Assembly (NCBI GenBank): GCA_039111635.1
Contig: JBCAQO010000008.1
Span: 434,001 to 498,000, forward strand
DNA length: 64,000 bases
Origin: Heterobasidion occidentale
Lineage: Eukaryota; Basidiomycota; Agaricomycetes; Russulales; Bondarzewiaceae
Direction of reading: 5' to 3'
Below are positions 32,219 to 44,078 of this stretch, piece by piece (the first letter of the stretch is position 1; each line of letters starts with the position of its first letter). The notes under the pieces are model-generated. The model did not search any database and was not told the origin of the DNA. It saw only the letters and a list, made by a program, of their open reading frames with translations. Made by a program: the position numbers and the translations under genes.

Positions 32219-33052
32219 GCTGCATTGATGGTGAGTAGCGTCTTGATCTTCGCAGACATGATACACAATGGTGAAATCACTCCCCAGATTCTACAGCTTT
32301 CTCTCACCGACGCTTGGCGGCGTACTGAGATCAAAGTTTACTCTCAACGTAATACCCTGCTATCACCGCGCTTCGTCGTTGCTTTCGGTTGCAAGTTAGT
32401 CGCATTCTTTGAGGATCCATGTATTTACTACATTCATGCATCTCAATCTCAAAATCAAGCGGGTACACACGCATGCTGTCCATGATCGAATCAAAAAGTT
32501 CGCTCTCACTCACGCCACTTCGGCCTCGCCAGACATCATGAACATGGCTTGGTTGTGAACAATTTTGGCTCAGTGTTCTGTTCACGGCCTCGGGGAAACC
32601 TGTATCATGTCAAAATTTAGTGAAGCTGGCCCTACACCTTCAGGTGTTTGTCTAACAATGGCAGCGAAGACAACTTGTCCTCGTCATGGATGTCGCAGTA
32701 GGGTGCTTGAGAGCTGATTTTTTCCCCCAACAGGCTTCAAATTATTTGGCTTCCAAACATGTTTCTGCAGTAAAATTTCCATTCCGTCACAATGCACACG
32801 TGCATCCAGAGCAGATGAGAATAACCATATTATCATTTGTACAAGCTTGAGATGAAGATGTGCTATGATAGTTGATAGCAGGTTTGCGAGCGAAAGCAAC
32901 GACAGAACGGAGTGACAATGGGGTATCATGATATTGGAATACGCTGCAGAGCGTCGATTGGAGAAAGCTGTGGATCCTGAAAGAAAAGGATTTCGCGGCT
33001 GTGTACAACATCGATTGAGATCAAGACACGGGGCACTCACTGTCAGGGTGAC
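32219..33052. other. Intergenic, includes duplicated 3' flank of the 192-aa family
   Basis: Around 32840-32920 the sequence (ACAAGCTTGAGAT...GTGCTATGAT...GACAATGGG) resembles 34070-34170 downstream of the second intact gene. The duplication therefore extended beyond the coding part. No gene is supported. Confidence 0.4.
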
Positions 33053-33692
33053 TTAAACCCACGAATCATAGTCTACATCCCAGTACCACATCGGGGTCGA
33101 GTCAATCTCCAGCTCCTCCTTGATGATTTCAATGATCCGCTTCTCACTTGCGTCATGATACTGGTATCTTCTGAATGAGTGGTTCGAGTAGAGAGCGATA
33201 AGTCCATCGTATTCCAGGGAGTAAGGTGTGCGGTAGAATAGCCGCAGACCAAGGACCTTTGACTTGAGGGGCTTGATTATCATACTCCAAGCGACCATAG
33301 GACTGATGATAGGGTGGTCGGGCTCACAGGGATCCCGAATGTCGCGCTTGTGGACGTATGCCAAAAGCTGATTGAAGGTAACCCCGAGACCGAAGCCAAG
33401 GAGGGCGGGTGTACCTGTAATCGCTGCATCGTATCGAGCAGGGAGTTGTTCCATGGGGGGAAGTCGTTTCGCGTCCTCTATAAATCTCTAATACGTGAAG
33501 TGAAGATGATTATGAAGTTTCGATGAGCAGGACTAGTACAGTAAGAACCTGCGCTGGAGTTTGGTCGAAGCGCATTGAGGTTGATTTCTGACCACCGTTT
33601 CCGTCACCATCAGGCGCGTGCTCCTTGCGATGGGTCGACAAGTCTGAATTTTTCAAAATGGAGAAAGCGGATCTTTCAGGTGGCGAAGGCAT
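33053..33692 (-). CDS. 192-aa family member 1, unknown function, two exons
   Basis: Exons 33692-33549 and 33487-33053 (61-bp intron) give 192 residues, exactly the length of member 2. The N-terminal third is divergent and polar. The conserved part begins PPMEQLPARYDAAITGTPAL, passes through a weakly hydrophobic FGLGVTFNQLLAYVHKRDIR and a Pro-rich CEPDHPIISPMVA. It ends with LFYRTPYSLEYDGLIALYSN, YQYHDASEKRIIEIIKEELE and TPMWYWD. There is no recognised domain, signal peptide or clear membrane helix. The dense Tyr/Trp pattern and equal length of the members argue for a folded protein. Confidence 0.65.
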
Positions 33693-33767
33693 TCTCGAGA
33701 GCGTAGTAGGGGGGAGTGATTGGAGAAGTACTCCAAATCAGATCTACTGGTTTCTCACAGTCGTTCT

Positions 33768-33825
33768 CACGCCCGACATTAGAGAAAATGAAGACTTGTC
33801 GGCCTATATGATACATTTTTTTTAA
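33768..33825 (+). pseudogene. 5' fragment of a fourth 192-aa family copy
   Basis: The + strand reads LTPDIRENEDLSAYM and then a stop. It matches the first residues of the family (APDIADEDLSAYV, TPDIEEDEDSSGYM). Nothing of the rest follows. Confidence 0.5.
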
Positions 33826-34309
33826 ACATGATAGCAAGCGCAGCGAGCTGGATAATACGCCCGAGGAGGCTGTCCATAATTGAGATAGATAATTGTGCGG
33901 CACGACGACTCGGCATGTTGAATCGTGTCCTGTCACGTCGAGTGGTTGAATTCCCAAGCCCTATCTCACTGACCTGAACCTTCTGTGCAATTTCTGACTT
34001 GATTACGAATGCATCATGAATCATGTCTCAGGAATAATGGTGTCAAGAGAACACCCGCGATAGGCTACACAAGCTTGAAATTGAGGTGTGCCATGATCGG
34101 AAATACACAGATCCTCAAGAAGAGGCGACAATGCGAGAGATAGCAACAACAAAGCGGGGCGACAATGGGCCATGGTGGCGAGAGAGAGAGGTGATGGTAA
34201 TCAAAGTATGTCACCAAGCGGTGGTGAGAGAAAGCAGTAGGAGCTGGAGGGAGATTTCACGAGCATACCTACGGAGATCAAGACGCGGGCCACTCACTGC
34301 CAATGGATC
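33826..34309. other. Intergenic, 3' flank of 192-aa family member 2
   Basis: Partly similar to 32780-33050 (see the corresponding flank of member 1). No gene. Confidence 0.4.
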
Positions 34310-34939
34310 TCAGAATATCTCAGAGCCCATGTCCCAATACCACATCGGAGGCGAGTCGATATCCAGCTCCTTCTTCATGATCTCAATGATCCGCCTCTGG
34401 CTTTCGTCATGATACTGATATGTTCTGAATGAATGATTCGAGTAGAGAGCAAGTAGCATGTCGTAGTGTGGAGACATAGGTCGGCGGTAAAACAGTGACA
34501 GGCCGCGAATCTTTGTCCTCAGGTGTCTGACAATCATAAGATAAGCCACTATGGGACGAGTGATAGGTTCATCGGGAGCCCATGGAGCTCGAATGTCGCG
34601 CTTGTTAACGAATCCTAAGAGCTGATCGTAGGTGACACCGAGACCGAAGCTTAGGATGGCGGACGTCTTTGTGATCGCTGCATCGTATCGAGCGGGGAGC
34701 TGTTCCATAGGAGGATACTGTTTTGTTTCCCCTACAAATGCCTGTGATACGAAGTCAGAATGAAGTCGAAGGATTGACGAGCAAGGAAGGACCTGTAGTC
34801 GAGCTAGCTCGCCGCGCGGAGTCAATTTCCAGCCATGCGTGGTGCTGCGAATTAGGTTTCCTCCATCATCACGCTGAAGCTCGTTGACATAGGCCGACAA
34901 GTCCTCATCTGCGATGTCTGGCGCGATGATATAAGGCAT
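34310..34939 (-). CDS. 192-aa family member 2, unknown function, two exons
   Basis: Exons 34939-34793 and 34741-34310 (51-bp intron, donor GTCCTT) give 192 residues. The start at 34939 is chosen because MPYIIAPDIADEDLSAYV aligns with the start of the + strand pseudogene. An upstream ATG at 35020 in the same frame is possible. The conserved core PPMEQLPARYDAAITKTSAI, the charged middle and the C-terminal PPMWYWDMG match member 1. The intron length is a multiple of three without an in-frame stop, so an unspliced message would still be readable with 17 more residues. Function unknown. Confidence 0.7.
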   Translation of the reverse strand: MPYIIAPDIADEDLSAYVNELQRDDGGNLIRSTTHGWKLTPRGELARLQVLPCSSILRLHSDFVSQAFVGETKQYPPMEQLPARYDAAITKTSAILSFGLGVTYDQLLGFVNKRDIRAPWAPDEPITRPIVAYLMIVRHLRTKIRGLSLFYRRPMSPHYDMLLALYSNHSFRTYQYHDESQRRIIEIMKKELDIDSPPMWYWDMGSEIF

Positions 34940-35776
34940 CGTGGATTCGTGGAAGCAGTAGGTAGTAACTGATTCTGGTTTCTCACGGTCGGACGCCGAC
35001 GTAGCCTTATATAGTAGCAACCTGTAGGAGTCAAGCGAACAGCCTCCTTATTTTTGTCAGCCTTGTGATGGTTCTGCTGCAGTCACCAGGTGATCGAAGA
35101 AGGCGCTTCTCTTCTACTCACGACGAAGAAGCGATCGATGGTTCGCCATATGGTCTTGAAGCGGTCTCCCGAGAGGACAAGCCTTTCCTGTATACACAGA
35201 ACGACTGTCTTCTGTGATAGGGTCAGCAACGGAGACTATAGGGCAAGCCTGTAAAACTTCGTCCTGCTTTTATCAAACGACGACACTCCACTGAAGCGAT
35301 GCCTGCGGCGCTGCAGCTTGCTTCTACAAGAATTCTTTGCGTCACTTGCTGCCTTCTGACGCTTCAGGTGCCGTCTCACGGATTGTCGGATCGCTGGGCG
35401 CGAGACTGTCTTATCGATTCTTCGCTAATAAATGGTTTGGTTTAGTTTGTTGTAACTTATTGTCTAGGAGAACTTGCTCCTACGAGGCCTGATCGATCCG
35501 ATTATTTCTTCTCGCCGCCGTTTTGACTTCCACCGCAGTACGTCCGCAATACCCTAGGACCTGATAACCTGATGTGACCTGATTTGACTGTTTTTCCCTG
35601 ACAGAGCATGAATTATTCGAACATAGGGCTGGTCTTGAAACAAGCGGAAGATCCAGTTGCTTTAAAAGCGGCACCACGACTGCCGTCAAACCTCGTCAGA
35701 CCAAGATTCTCCCCACTTCACGCATTACTCCCAGACACAGATTCTCACCCACTTCACGCATTAGTTCTGTTCCATT
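34940..35776. other. Intergenic, nothing supported
   Basis: Shared promoter-side DNA between member 2 (minus) and the PD-(D/E)xK-like gene (plus). It has a few short inverted repeats (for example TCTCACGGATTG...GCGCGAGA near 35374-35405) but no RNA gene that I can identify. Confidence 0.35.
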
Positions 35777-37510
35777 ATGGCATCAAACAATCAGAGCGTA
35801 AGTGACGTATAGCTACCAATAAGTCTTGCATCACTGAATACTTGTCCATAGAACGAAATCGCAATACAACGTCAACGACTCTACGCAGATCTTGATAACT
35901 TTCTTGCTCATGCACTGGCGATGCCTCATCTTGAATCTCGCCTATATGCTTTTTGTAGCCTCTCTCTCACTACATACTGCATGGATTTGCAGCCTCGCTC
36001 TCCTATGATATCCTTTGGCTGTCATCCTCAACCATACTTCTCACACCACGCAGGTGCGAAGGAGTCTGACGACACTAACGAGTCCGACGGCACCAAGGAG
36101 CTCGACAAACACCACCACAGGAGGATTCCAGATTTTGCAGCTCTAATTACATCTAACATCGGCATTGTTCACGACAGCCTGGTTTTTTGGGTAGAGGTGA
36201 AACCCTTGAATACTGGCGCCACGACTGATGAATCGAAATCAGTCCAGGATATCGCAGATGGCATCGTTCTTGACTCGATCATCCAGGTCAACGAGCAAGC
36301 ACTATTTTCCTTCCGTCACTTTGATGGCGACATCCATTATACATTCTTGATGGTCGGAGCTTACTTCACATTGTTGGAGTACTCAAGGCCAGCAAATCTT
36401 ACACCATATGTGCAGCCTGTCAATCCCGCTCCCACTACACAACTTCACAAACAAGGGAGGAAAGGCATTCCGACAAACGTTTATGATGATCTGGGAAATC
36501 CTGCCTTTATCGAACCTGAAATTTTATACTTTAACCAGCGTGTCTTCATAGATCGTGTAACAGGCTTTAGCCCGTTGTTTTTGAGGGCACTGGCTGCCGT
36601 TGCTGAGTCATCTACGAAGATTTTGCAGGACTTCGAGAGGCCTGTCATTTTTGGTCGACCACCCGAACCTCCTCAACCACTAGAATTGAGGGTAAGTTTT
36701 CTCTAATTGTGCAGTCTTCTTCTGTGCCTAACTTTTGGTGTTGAACGTTCGTGTGGTGGATGACAGTCGATTGGGCAGGAAACGGTGCATGCCAGGCTGC
36801 TCATGGAGCAGCAAAAATATGCTCAAACGGAGTCCGCTTCCGCCCAGAGCGGCAAGCCGTCAGTGGCAGAAACAGCTTCCGTAGCATCCCAATTCGAACC
36901 TGGCGCTCCCAAGTTTATAAACACAATTCGATCTCCGGCTGTGACGCGCTCCCGAACACACGCAGCAGTAGCGGCCGCCTTACGAGCAACAGAGGAAGCA
37001 CTTGCACTCGCACAGGCTAATCCAACGGCAGAGGTCGTTATCGGAGCAGCGCAGGAAGCAGAAAGACTCGCTCAAGCCTCTCTAGCAGCAGTCCAAGATG
37101 AAGAGAGTGCTCAACTCCAAAGGTCGCCCTTCTCGTCATCGTCTCCTTGGACAGTTCTCTCTTCCCCGTTGGCTGCGGATGATTCCCCGATAAATTTACG
37201 GGGATTTGCTCAAGCTCACGAATATGTAAGCCTGCTTGCACCGACTGATCTTCCTACGGATCACCGGGCCCCCTCGGCCCTGTCCATGGGCGGCATTCGC
37301 AACAAAGACGAGCCTATGCCATATGCCGGAGCATCTAGCCAATCCTTACTGTTTAATCCCGCGACTCCAACCGTCATTGACGAAGATGAGCCCATGCCAC
37401 TTGCCGGAGCATCTACCCAACTTTTTTTTACCCCCAGACTCCATCCACAAGTGGCAATGTACACGAAAGCGGATCCATGTTGTCTGCTGGCTATTGTCTA
37501 CATCAAGTGA
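35777..37510 (+). CDS. PD-(D/E)xK-like hypothetical protein, 534 aa as read, three exons
   Basis: Exons 35777-35797, 35852-36691 and 36767-37510 (introns 54 and 75 bp) are in phase. An N-terminal helical part (QRQRLYADLDNFLAHALA) leads to RRIPDFAAL, with Asp101, and a predicted strand FWVEVKPL, with Glu122 and Lys124. This spacing fits the D-(E)xK core of PD-(D/E)xK nuclease folds. The C-terminal half is Ala/Ser-rich with two near-repeats around DEPMPYAGAS and DEPMPLAGAS. After LFF the reading probably went wrong: one missing C in the ACCCCC run near 37431 and a second shift near 37490 would restore a tail ending in a basic GKKRTRN at 37625. The annotated stop at 37510 may therefore be an artefact of mutation or sequence error. 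The intact left copy of a duplicated segment begins inside this gene. Confidence 0.6.
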
Positions 37511-37760
37511 TCTGGCTGCTCCTCAAGTCGTCCTTGGGTCCCCCTTCGACGCAATTCCACGCCTCGCTCTCCCAAAAGATCCTCCAGCTCCCAGTGGAAG
37601 TGGGAAGAAGAGGACTCGTAACTAAATTTGCCAGGATGTACATGATAAGGGGTCCGCCGCAGGAATGCATGATGATTAGAAGTACGAATCTGCCTGTCCC
37701 GTGCGCTCACTGAGCCGTTCGCAACATAGTTGTCAATATATACGACGTAGGTCAGATCAA

Positions 37761-39421
37761 TCACGAGCTCAAAAAGTACGTGTCTACCACGTCCTTTCCT
37801 GCTCGGATTGCAAACTCGACGGTCTCGAAACCATTCAATCCAGATGCATAATACGTATTCTGCTTCCCTTGTAATGCATTAAACTTATCATAAAATCCCG
37901 CGCGCAGCTCTCGCGGATCGTAATGTGCGAAATAGTCCCACTTCTCAAACTCCTTGACGTCGTCATCGGTGACAGGACGCGGCAACTCCGTCGCATTTCT
38001 TGGGTCCTTGTTGATTTTGGAAAGCGTTTCTTTGAGGAGTATCTTCGCCTCTTCCGTCGTCCGGTTGCCCCTGTATTTCCCCCATGACCAAGTCGTTGCA
38101 ACAGATGACTCGTTGAAGAGTCGGACGAACGCAGAAGGCTGACCCACAGCCTCGTGTGTCTCTGCTTTGTACCTGAAGCCACCGGGGGCTGCCATGCTCA
38201 CGGCACCTGACCAATACTCGGTCATTCCGAGAGGAGAGAACACAGTTGTCTCGTCGGCTGAGATGTCGAGGTTAGCAGCTTGGAGGGCGTGCATGACAGG
38301 GGGGAATGCGAGGATGAGCTTGGAGCAGCTCTGCGATGCTGTGGAGCCGGTTTGGCTGGTGTAGGTGATGACAGGATGATCACCAGAGCGATCTACGTGG
38401 CAATTCAACCCAAAAGTCAGACAAACGATCATGAGATATGGGCGGAAACACGCACCGATCTTGGTGATATTCGTATTAGTCAGTATTGGACCCTTGACGG
38501 AGCTTTTGGCATATTGAACAAACACTTCATGAAAGTCTTGAGGAGAATGCATAAGAGAAGACACGATACAGAAAATTCGGCATTCCTTACCTACGAGGTA
38601 GCCGTCATGCTGACCCGCGAAAAAGTGCAATATATCTGGTGTGAAGTATTGAAGCATGTAAATCTACAACCAGGATCGATGTTAATCTCCTAGAATTGAA
38701 CCATAATGGTGATAAAACACCTACGGCCGGTGTCTCCGTGATATCTCCATAGCCGTATGGAACCATACCCAATTCAAAAATCGGTTGTAGGGACGTGAGA
38801 TTGTTCGCCGACAACCACTGGAGGAATGGGACGGTATACTCTTCAGGAATACCGTTCTGTAAACGTTATTAATTCCAGACGACACTGATTTAATGAAAGT
38901 CAAAACACCTTGTATCCAATGATCGTCATCTTCGGAGAAAAGATGTTGTTCCAAAATTCTGTATATCGCTGCGTATCTTCCTGAACCAAGAGGAATATTT
39001 CTGGAGGCGAAAGAGGGGCCTCTTGAACCTCGCCTGTTATCCAATTGAATAGCCAACTTTTGGCCGTGCTAGCGTAAGGCAGAAGCGGTACACCTGACGC
39101 TTCAACAACTGGTAACGTCTCTTTGTACGTCTCGTTCGAAAGCAAGAGAGCTCCCAAGGGATGAAAGAAAGGGCTGTAGACGACCATCAGATCTTTTGGT
39201 GGGACTAGGATGATGAAAGCGCATGCTCACTCGTAGTAGTACGCCTGACATTTTCCACCGACTACCGGGTTCTTCTCGAATATGATGGTGCTGAAACCTT
39301 TATTTTCGAGCCCGTTGGCAATCGTCAGGCCACTTGGCCCAGCACCCACGATGCATGTAGGGTCGGGTGGGGAGATAAGGGTGGGGGCGACGAAAGCGGC
39401 CATGAAGCGAGACCCTATCAT
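37761..39421 (-). CDS. FAD-dependent oxidoreductase copy 1, 457 aa, six exons
   Basis: Exons 39421-39231, 39173-38909, 38856-38725, 38663-38591, 38536-38456 and 38392-37761 (introns 52-63 bp) close to 457 residues. The N-terminus has the Rossmann fold signature CIVGAGPSGLTIANGL (GxGxxG at 26-31) with the acidic strand end FEK (Glu49) and VVGGKC. This is the pattern of the flavin amine oxidase/NAD(P)-binding class. Later segments include FHPLGALLLSNETY, LGMVPYGYGD and, near the end, YASGLNGFETVEFAIRAGKD, the usual second FAD-binding block. The substrate is unknown and no membrane anchor is seen. It is the intact member of a pair created by segmental duplication. Confidence 0.85.
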
Positions 39422-40561
39422 GATGGCTGAGGAGGGGAGTCGGTAAGTCGTTGCGCATATTCTTCCTTGTCTTTATACCGTGCATGCAGACAATGGAACG
39501 AAAGGATGAAACATAAGCTTAACAGAGGATGACAGGTAGTCCAGGCGATACCAAAGTATACCCAATAAGCGCTGTCAGCTTGAAGCCAGAAATCACTGGT
39601 GGAGCGCTCAAATGACGAACTTTGAATGGAAGAAGTTTCCCATCTTCCGAATATCCTTTCATCGTCTGAATCACGGTTGAGAACCGATTGGATGATCGTA
39701 ATTTACTTGAGGGTGGGGTTTGAGAAGTCGAGGTCCTGCTCATCGAAAAAAACCTGGATTGAGGTGAAACTGGCTGGTGAAATGAGTATTAATTGACTGA
39801 CTTGTGGGATCCAGAAAGTCAAGGAATGTACCAGACAAGCACTTGACATCTTCGTGTCAAGATCGTGAGAGGGCTTATTAAAATGAGTGAAAATAGAGCG
39901 GTACTCGTGTCGGCGCCCACCACAGTTTGTAATCTGACGCACCATACTCAGCGGAGCTGTCTGATGCCCAAGGAATTTCTATCAATCGTGACAAGGATTC
40001 CAATAGGTGCCAACTGAGACAGCATCGAACCTAGATGACACGAGCTTCGCATAAAGGGGGAGAGACAGCTCATCCAAATTGAGCACATGATCGTGAGATT
40101 GACAGGGACCTGTGCGAGGCGAGGGGCATGGATTCGCTGGAGTTTCAATTGCCTAAGGAGTTTTACAAGTGGATGTGCTGACTCACGTCTGGACGCATTG
40201 AGCAAACGATCATCCCGACGGGCCACTCGGTGTTTGCAAGACTAGGTTAGAAGTGGATAGAGTACCGGAGAGACGAAGAACTGGGCCAGACAAAAAAGAG
40301 ATAGAGAAGGATGGAGACCGTCCAAAGTTAGATCGATGTTGTAATGTGGCCTTTCGGCTTCCATGGTGCCAACGGCACGCAGCCGCGCTGCAGCCGTCTC
40401 TGCAGTGGCTGACCTTACACGAAAGACAGTCATTCTGCGTATAAGACCGCAGACCCATGCCTGAAACAGCATTGCGAAACATATCGCAGATGGAGTGCAT
40501 CGAGGTGGAAGTATGAAGATAACAATAAAGAAAACATTAGTGGTTTAAGTCTATTGTATAT
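39422..40561. other. Upstream region of oxidoreductase copy 1, duplicated
   Basis: Aligns with 42966-44078 upstream of copy 2, with many small differences. No gene supported. Confidence 0.5.
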
Positions 40562-40797
40562 TTATGTTTTATTCGATAAATCGGGACAAGCCAACGTCCG
40601 CTCGGTCCCATGCAAACAAATGCAGTGTGCACCCCAGACTTCCTCGACTGCGACACGTCCGACTCTGAGATATCGCAATCCCGAACGACCAGTTTCTCGA
40701 GTGGCCCCGACTGGTTCCTGGCCGCGATACCCTCCCGTCAGCAAGGTCGAGGCGTAAAAGTCTACCTGCTCAACACGGAGGCTTTTTAGGCAGGGAA
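40562..40797 (-). pseudogene. 3' fragment of the F-box gene
   Basis: The minus strand repeats the C-terminal part of the F-box gene at 44079-44345. The segment LKSLRVEQVDFYASTLL is shared, followed by frame breaks. It stops abruptly at the duplication junction. Confidence 0.8.
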
Positions 40798-41300
40798 CGG
40801 TGTGATGAACGACAGTCAATTTGGCAGGAAATGGTGCATGACAGGACACTAATACTGGGAACAGCGAAAATATGCTGAAATGCAGTACACTTCCTACAGT
40901 CCTCCCACGCCGTCGGGAGTCAGTGTGGCAGTTGAGCAGCAGGGGTCGTCATTGGAGCAGCACAAACAACAGGAAGACTCGCTCAGTCCACTCTTACAGC
41001 AGTCCAAAAGAAGAGGATGCTCAACAAGCAGAGCCCCGAAGAGTATAGTCACCCTTCGCGCCATTGACGAAAGCGGATTCCCGCTGTCTGCTTGCCTATC
41101 ATCCATATCAGGTGTTCTGGCTGCTACAGCTCTCAGTGAAAGGGGGAATCAGAGGGCAACTCGTAACTGGATTTTCCCGGAGAATGTACACTGTAAGGGG
41201 TCTGAATACCTCAAGAATTCACTATGATTGGAAGTATTGCCTGTCCCATGGGCTCACTGAGACGTCCGCAGCATGGTATATATGACGTTAGTCAGATGCA
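40798..41300 (+). pseudogene. 3' fragment of the PD-(D/E)xK-like gene
   Basis: Resembles 36750-37530 with deletions. It has the block beginning GACAGTC.ATT.GGCAGGAAA, then AGACTCGCTCA...AGCAGTCCAA and GAAAGCGGAT. It has no intact frame. The join of this gene's middle to the F-box fragment marks the tandem duplication junction. Confidence 0.7.
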
Positions 41301-41305
41301 AAACA

Positions 41306-42965
41306 TCAATTCGGAAAGTACGTGTCTACGACGTCCTTTCCTGCTCGGATTGCAAACTCGACGGTCTCAAACCCATTCAATCCAGATGCATAATACGTAT
41401 TCTGCTTCCCTTGTAATGCATTAAACTTATCATAAAATCCCGCGCGCAGCTCTCGCGGATCGTAATGTGCGAAATAGTCCCACTTCTTGAACTCCTTGAT
41501 ATCGTCATCGGTGACAGGACGCGGCAACTCCGTCGTGTTCCTAGGGTCCTTGTTGACTTTGGAAAGTGTTTCTTTGAGGAGTATCTTCGCCTCTTCTGTC
41601 GTCCGGTTGCCCCTGTATTTCCCCCATGACCAAGTCGTTGCAACAGATGACTCGTTGAAGAGTCTGACGAATGCAGAAGGCTGGCCCACAGCTTCGTATG
41701 TCTCCGCTTCGTACCTGAAGCTACCGGGGGCTGCCATGCTCACGGCACCTGACCAATACTCGGTCATTCCGAGAGGAGAGAACACAGTTGTCTCGTCGGC
41801 TGAGATGTCGAGGTTAGCAGCTTGGAGGGCGTGCATGACAGGGGGGAATGCGAGGATGAGCTTGGAGCAGCTCTGCGATGCTGTGGAGCCGGTTTGGCTG
41901 GTGTAGGTGATGACAGGATGATCACCAGAGCGATCTACGTGGCAATTCAACCCAAAAGTCAGACAAACGATCATGAGATATGGGCGGAAACACGCACCGA
42001 TCTTGGTGATATTCGTATTAGTCAGTATTGGACCCTTGACGGACTTTTCGGCATATTGAACAAACACCTGGTGGAAGTCTGGGGAGAACGCATAAGAGAA
42101 CATACGACTCGAAAGATTCAACATTTCCATTTCTTACCTACAAGGTAGCCGTCATGTTGACCGGCAAAAAGTGCAGTATATCCGGTGTGAAGTATTTGAG
42201 CATGTAGATCTACCACCAGGATGAAGGTCAGTCTCAAAAACACGAATCAGAGAGCTGACGGAGCACCTACTGCAGGCGTTTCCATGACATCTCCATAACC
42301 GTATGGAACCATACCGGCTTCAAAGATCGGCTGTAAGGACGTGAGATTGTGCGTCAACAACCACTGAAAGATTGGAACAGTATACTCCTCAGGGATACCG
42401 TTCTGAAAAGGTGATCAATTTTCCATGACTTTAGTTCAAATAGATCGAAACACACCCTATATCCAATGGTCGTCATGTGAGGAGAGAAAATGTTGTTCCA
42501 AAATGCTGTGTATCGCTGCGCATCGTTCCGAACCAGGAGGAATAGCTCGGGAGGTGAAAGAGGGGACTCCTGAACCTCGCCTGTGATCCAATCGAATAGC
42601 CAGGCTTTGACTGTGTTGGCAAAAGGCAGAAGAGGTACACCTGACGCTTGAACGATTGGTAATGTCTCTTTGTACGTCTCGTTCGAAAGCAAAAGAGCTC
42701 CCATAGGATGAAAGAGCGGGCTACAGACAGCCATCAGATTCTTTGGTGGGGCGAGAGTGGTGAAAGCGCATGCTCACTCGTAGTATTCTTGGCACTTCCC
42801 ACCGACCACCGGATCCTTCTCGAATATGATGGTGCTGAAGCCTTTATCTTCGAGTCCATTCGCAATCGTCAGGCCGCTCGGACCCGCACCCACGATACAT
42901 ACAGGGTCGGGTGGAATGGCGAGGGTGGAGGCGACGAAAGCGGCCATAAGGCGAGACCCTATCAT
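41306..42965 (-). pseudogene. FAD-dependent oxidoreductase copy 2, one frameshift
   Basis: The same six-exon structure as copy 1: 42965-42778, 42720-42456, 42402-42271, 42209-42138, then an exon starting near 42075 and a last exon to 41306. The fourth exon has 72 instead of 73 bases because one base is missing in the segment before HDGYL (near 42165). The reading is shifted and ends early. All other visible landmarks (CIVGAGPSGLTIANGLEDKG, EAGMVPYGYGD, YASGLNGFETVEFAIRAGKD) are intact. A sequence error cannot be excluded. Confidence 0.75.
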
Positions 42966-44078
42966 GATGGCTGAGGAGGGGAGGCGGCGGTTCGTTACGC
43001 ATATTCATCCTGATCTTTATACCTTACATGCAAACAATGGAACCAAAGGATGAAACATTGACCTGACAGAGGATGACCGGCAGTCCAGCCGATACCAAAA
43101 TATAATCAACAAGCGCTGCCGGGCGGAACTAGAATTGAGGACTGGAGCGTTCGACTGGCTAGTTTTGAATGGATTCACCTTGTATATCTCCTGATCGTTT
43201 GGATCACAGTCTTGAGAACCGATCGACTGATCATGATCGACCGCAGAGCGCCTGAGAGTCTGAGGCCCTGCCCATCAGAAACAATCCGGATGGATGTATA
43301 TTTAACTAGCACGGATGGTATCAACTGAATTGCTTTGGGATCCAGAAAGTAAAGGAACATACAAGCAGTTCATGTATTTGTGGTGAAATCATGAGAGGAT
43401 CGACTAGAGTGAGCAAGAATTGAGCGCAAGAATTGAGAGATACTCATGTCGGCGCCCATCACGGTTCGCAGCATCAAGGGAGCTGTCGAGCGCCCAAGAA
43501 AGCTCCATCGATCGTTCAATAAGTGCTAACTGAGAAATAGCATCTAACGAGGATGACATTAGCTAGCTCCAAATGAAGAGAAGTTGTTGATGAGGCGTAC
43601 TCTGTGCGACTGGCAGACACAACCCATCCAAATGAAGTACTACATCATCAGGTCAAGGGACCTATATATGGAGCATGCGATGCGAGGGGCATCAACGAAT
43701 GGGTCCCCTTGGAAAAAGCTCACCGCGTTTCGATTGCCTAAGGCCTAAGAAGGAGATTATCAAGTGAAATGTGCTGACTCACTTCCGTACGAATTGAGCA
43801 AAGCATCATCATGCCGCGGCGGGCCAGTGGCGAGCCACCCGCCGTGTCAGTTGCAGGACCAAGTTTAAAGAGAATGGAGCGCCGAAGACGAAGAACTGAG
43901 AAAGACAGAGAAGGAGAAGGAGTTTACCATGTTTAGATATCCGAATGTTGCCTCTCGGCTTCCATGGTGGCAGCGTTGAGAAGAGACCCCCTGGAACGCG
44001 TAACGGCACGCAGCCGGATGGGAAACTTATCGCAAATGGAGTGCATCGTTGTCGAAACACGATGATAGCAAGAAAAAA
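42966..44078. other. Upstream region of oxidoreductase copy 2
   Basis: Duplicated counterpart of 39422-40561, without a supported gene. Confidence 0.5.

Larger units (their letters stand above)
36750..40797. repeat. Segmental duplication, unit 1
   Basis: Unit 1 runs from inside the PD-(D/E)xK-like gene through the FAD oxidoreductase (37761-39421) and its upstream region to a fragment of the F-box gene ending at about 40797. It aligns in the same order with unit 2 (40798 to about 44345). Confidence 0.8.

Noticed and set aside
32684..33040. 118-codon frame directly downstream of 192-aa family member 1
   Set aside because: Lies in the 3' flank, has no counterpart downstream of member 2 and lacks coding character.
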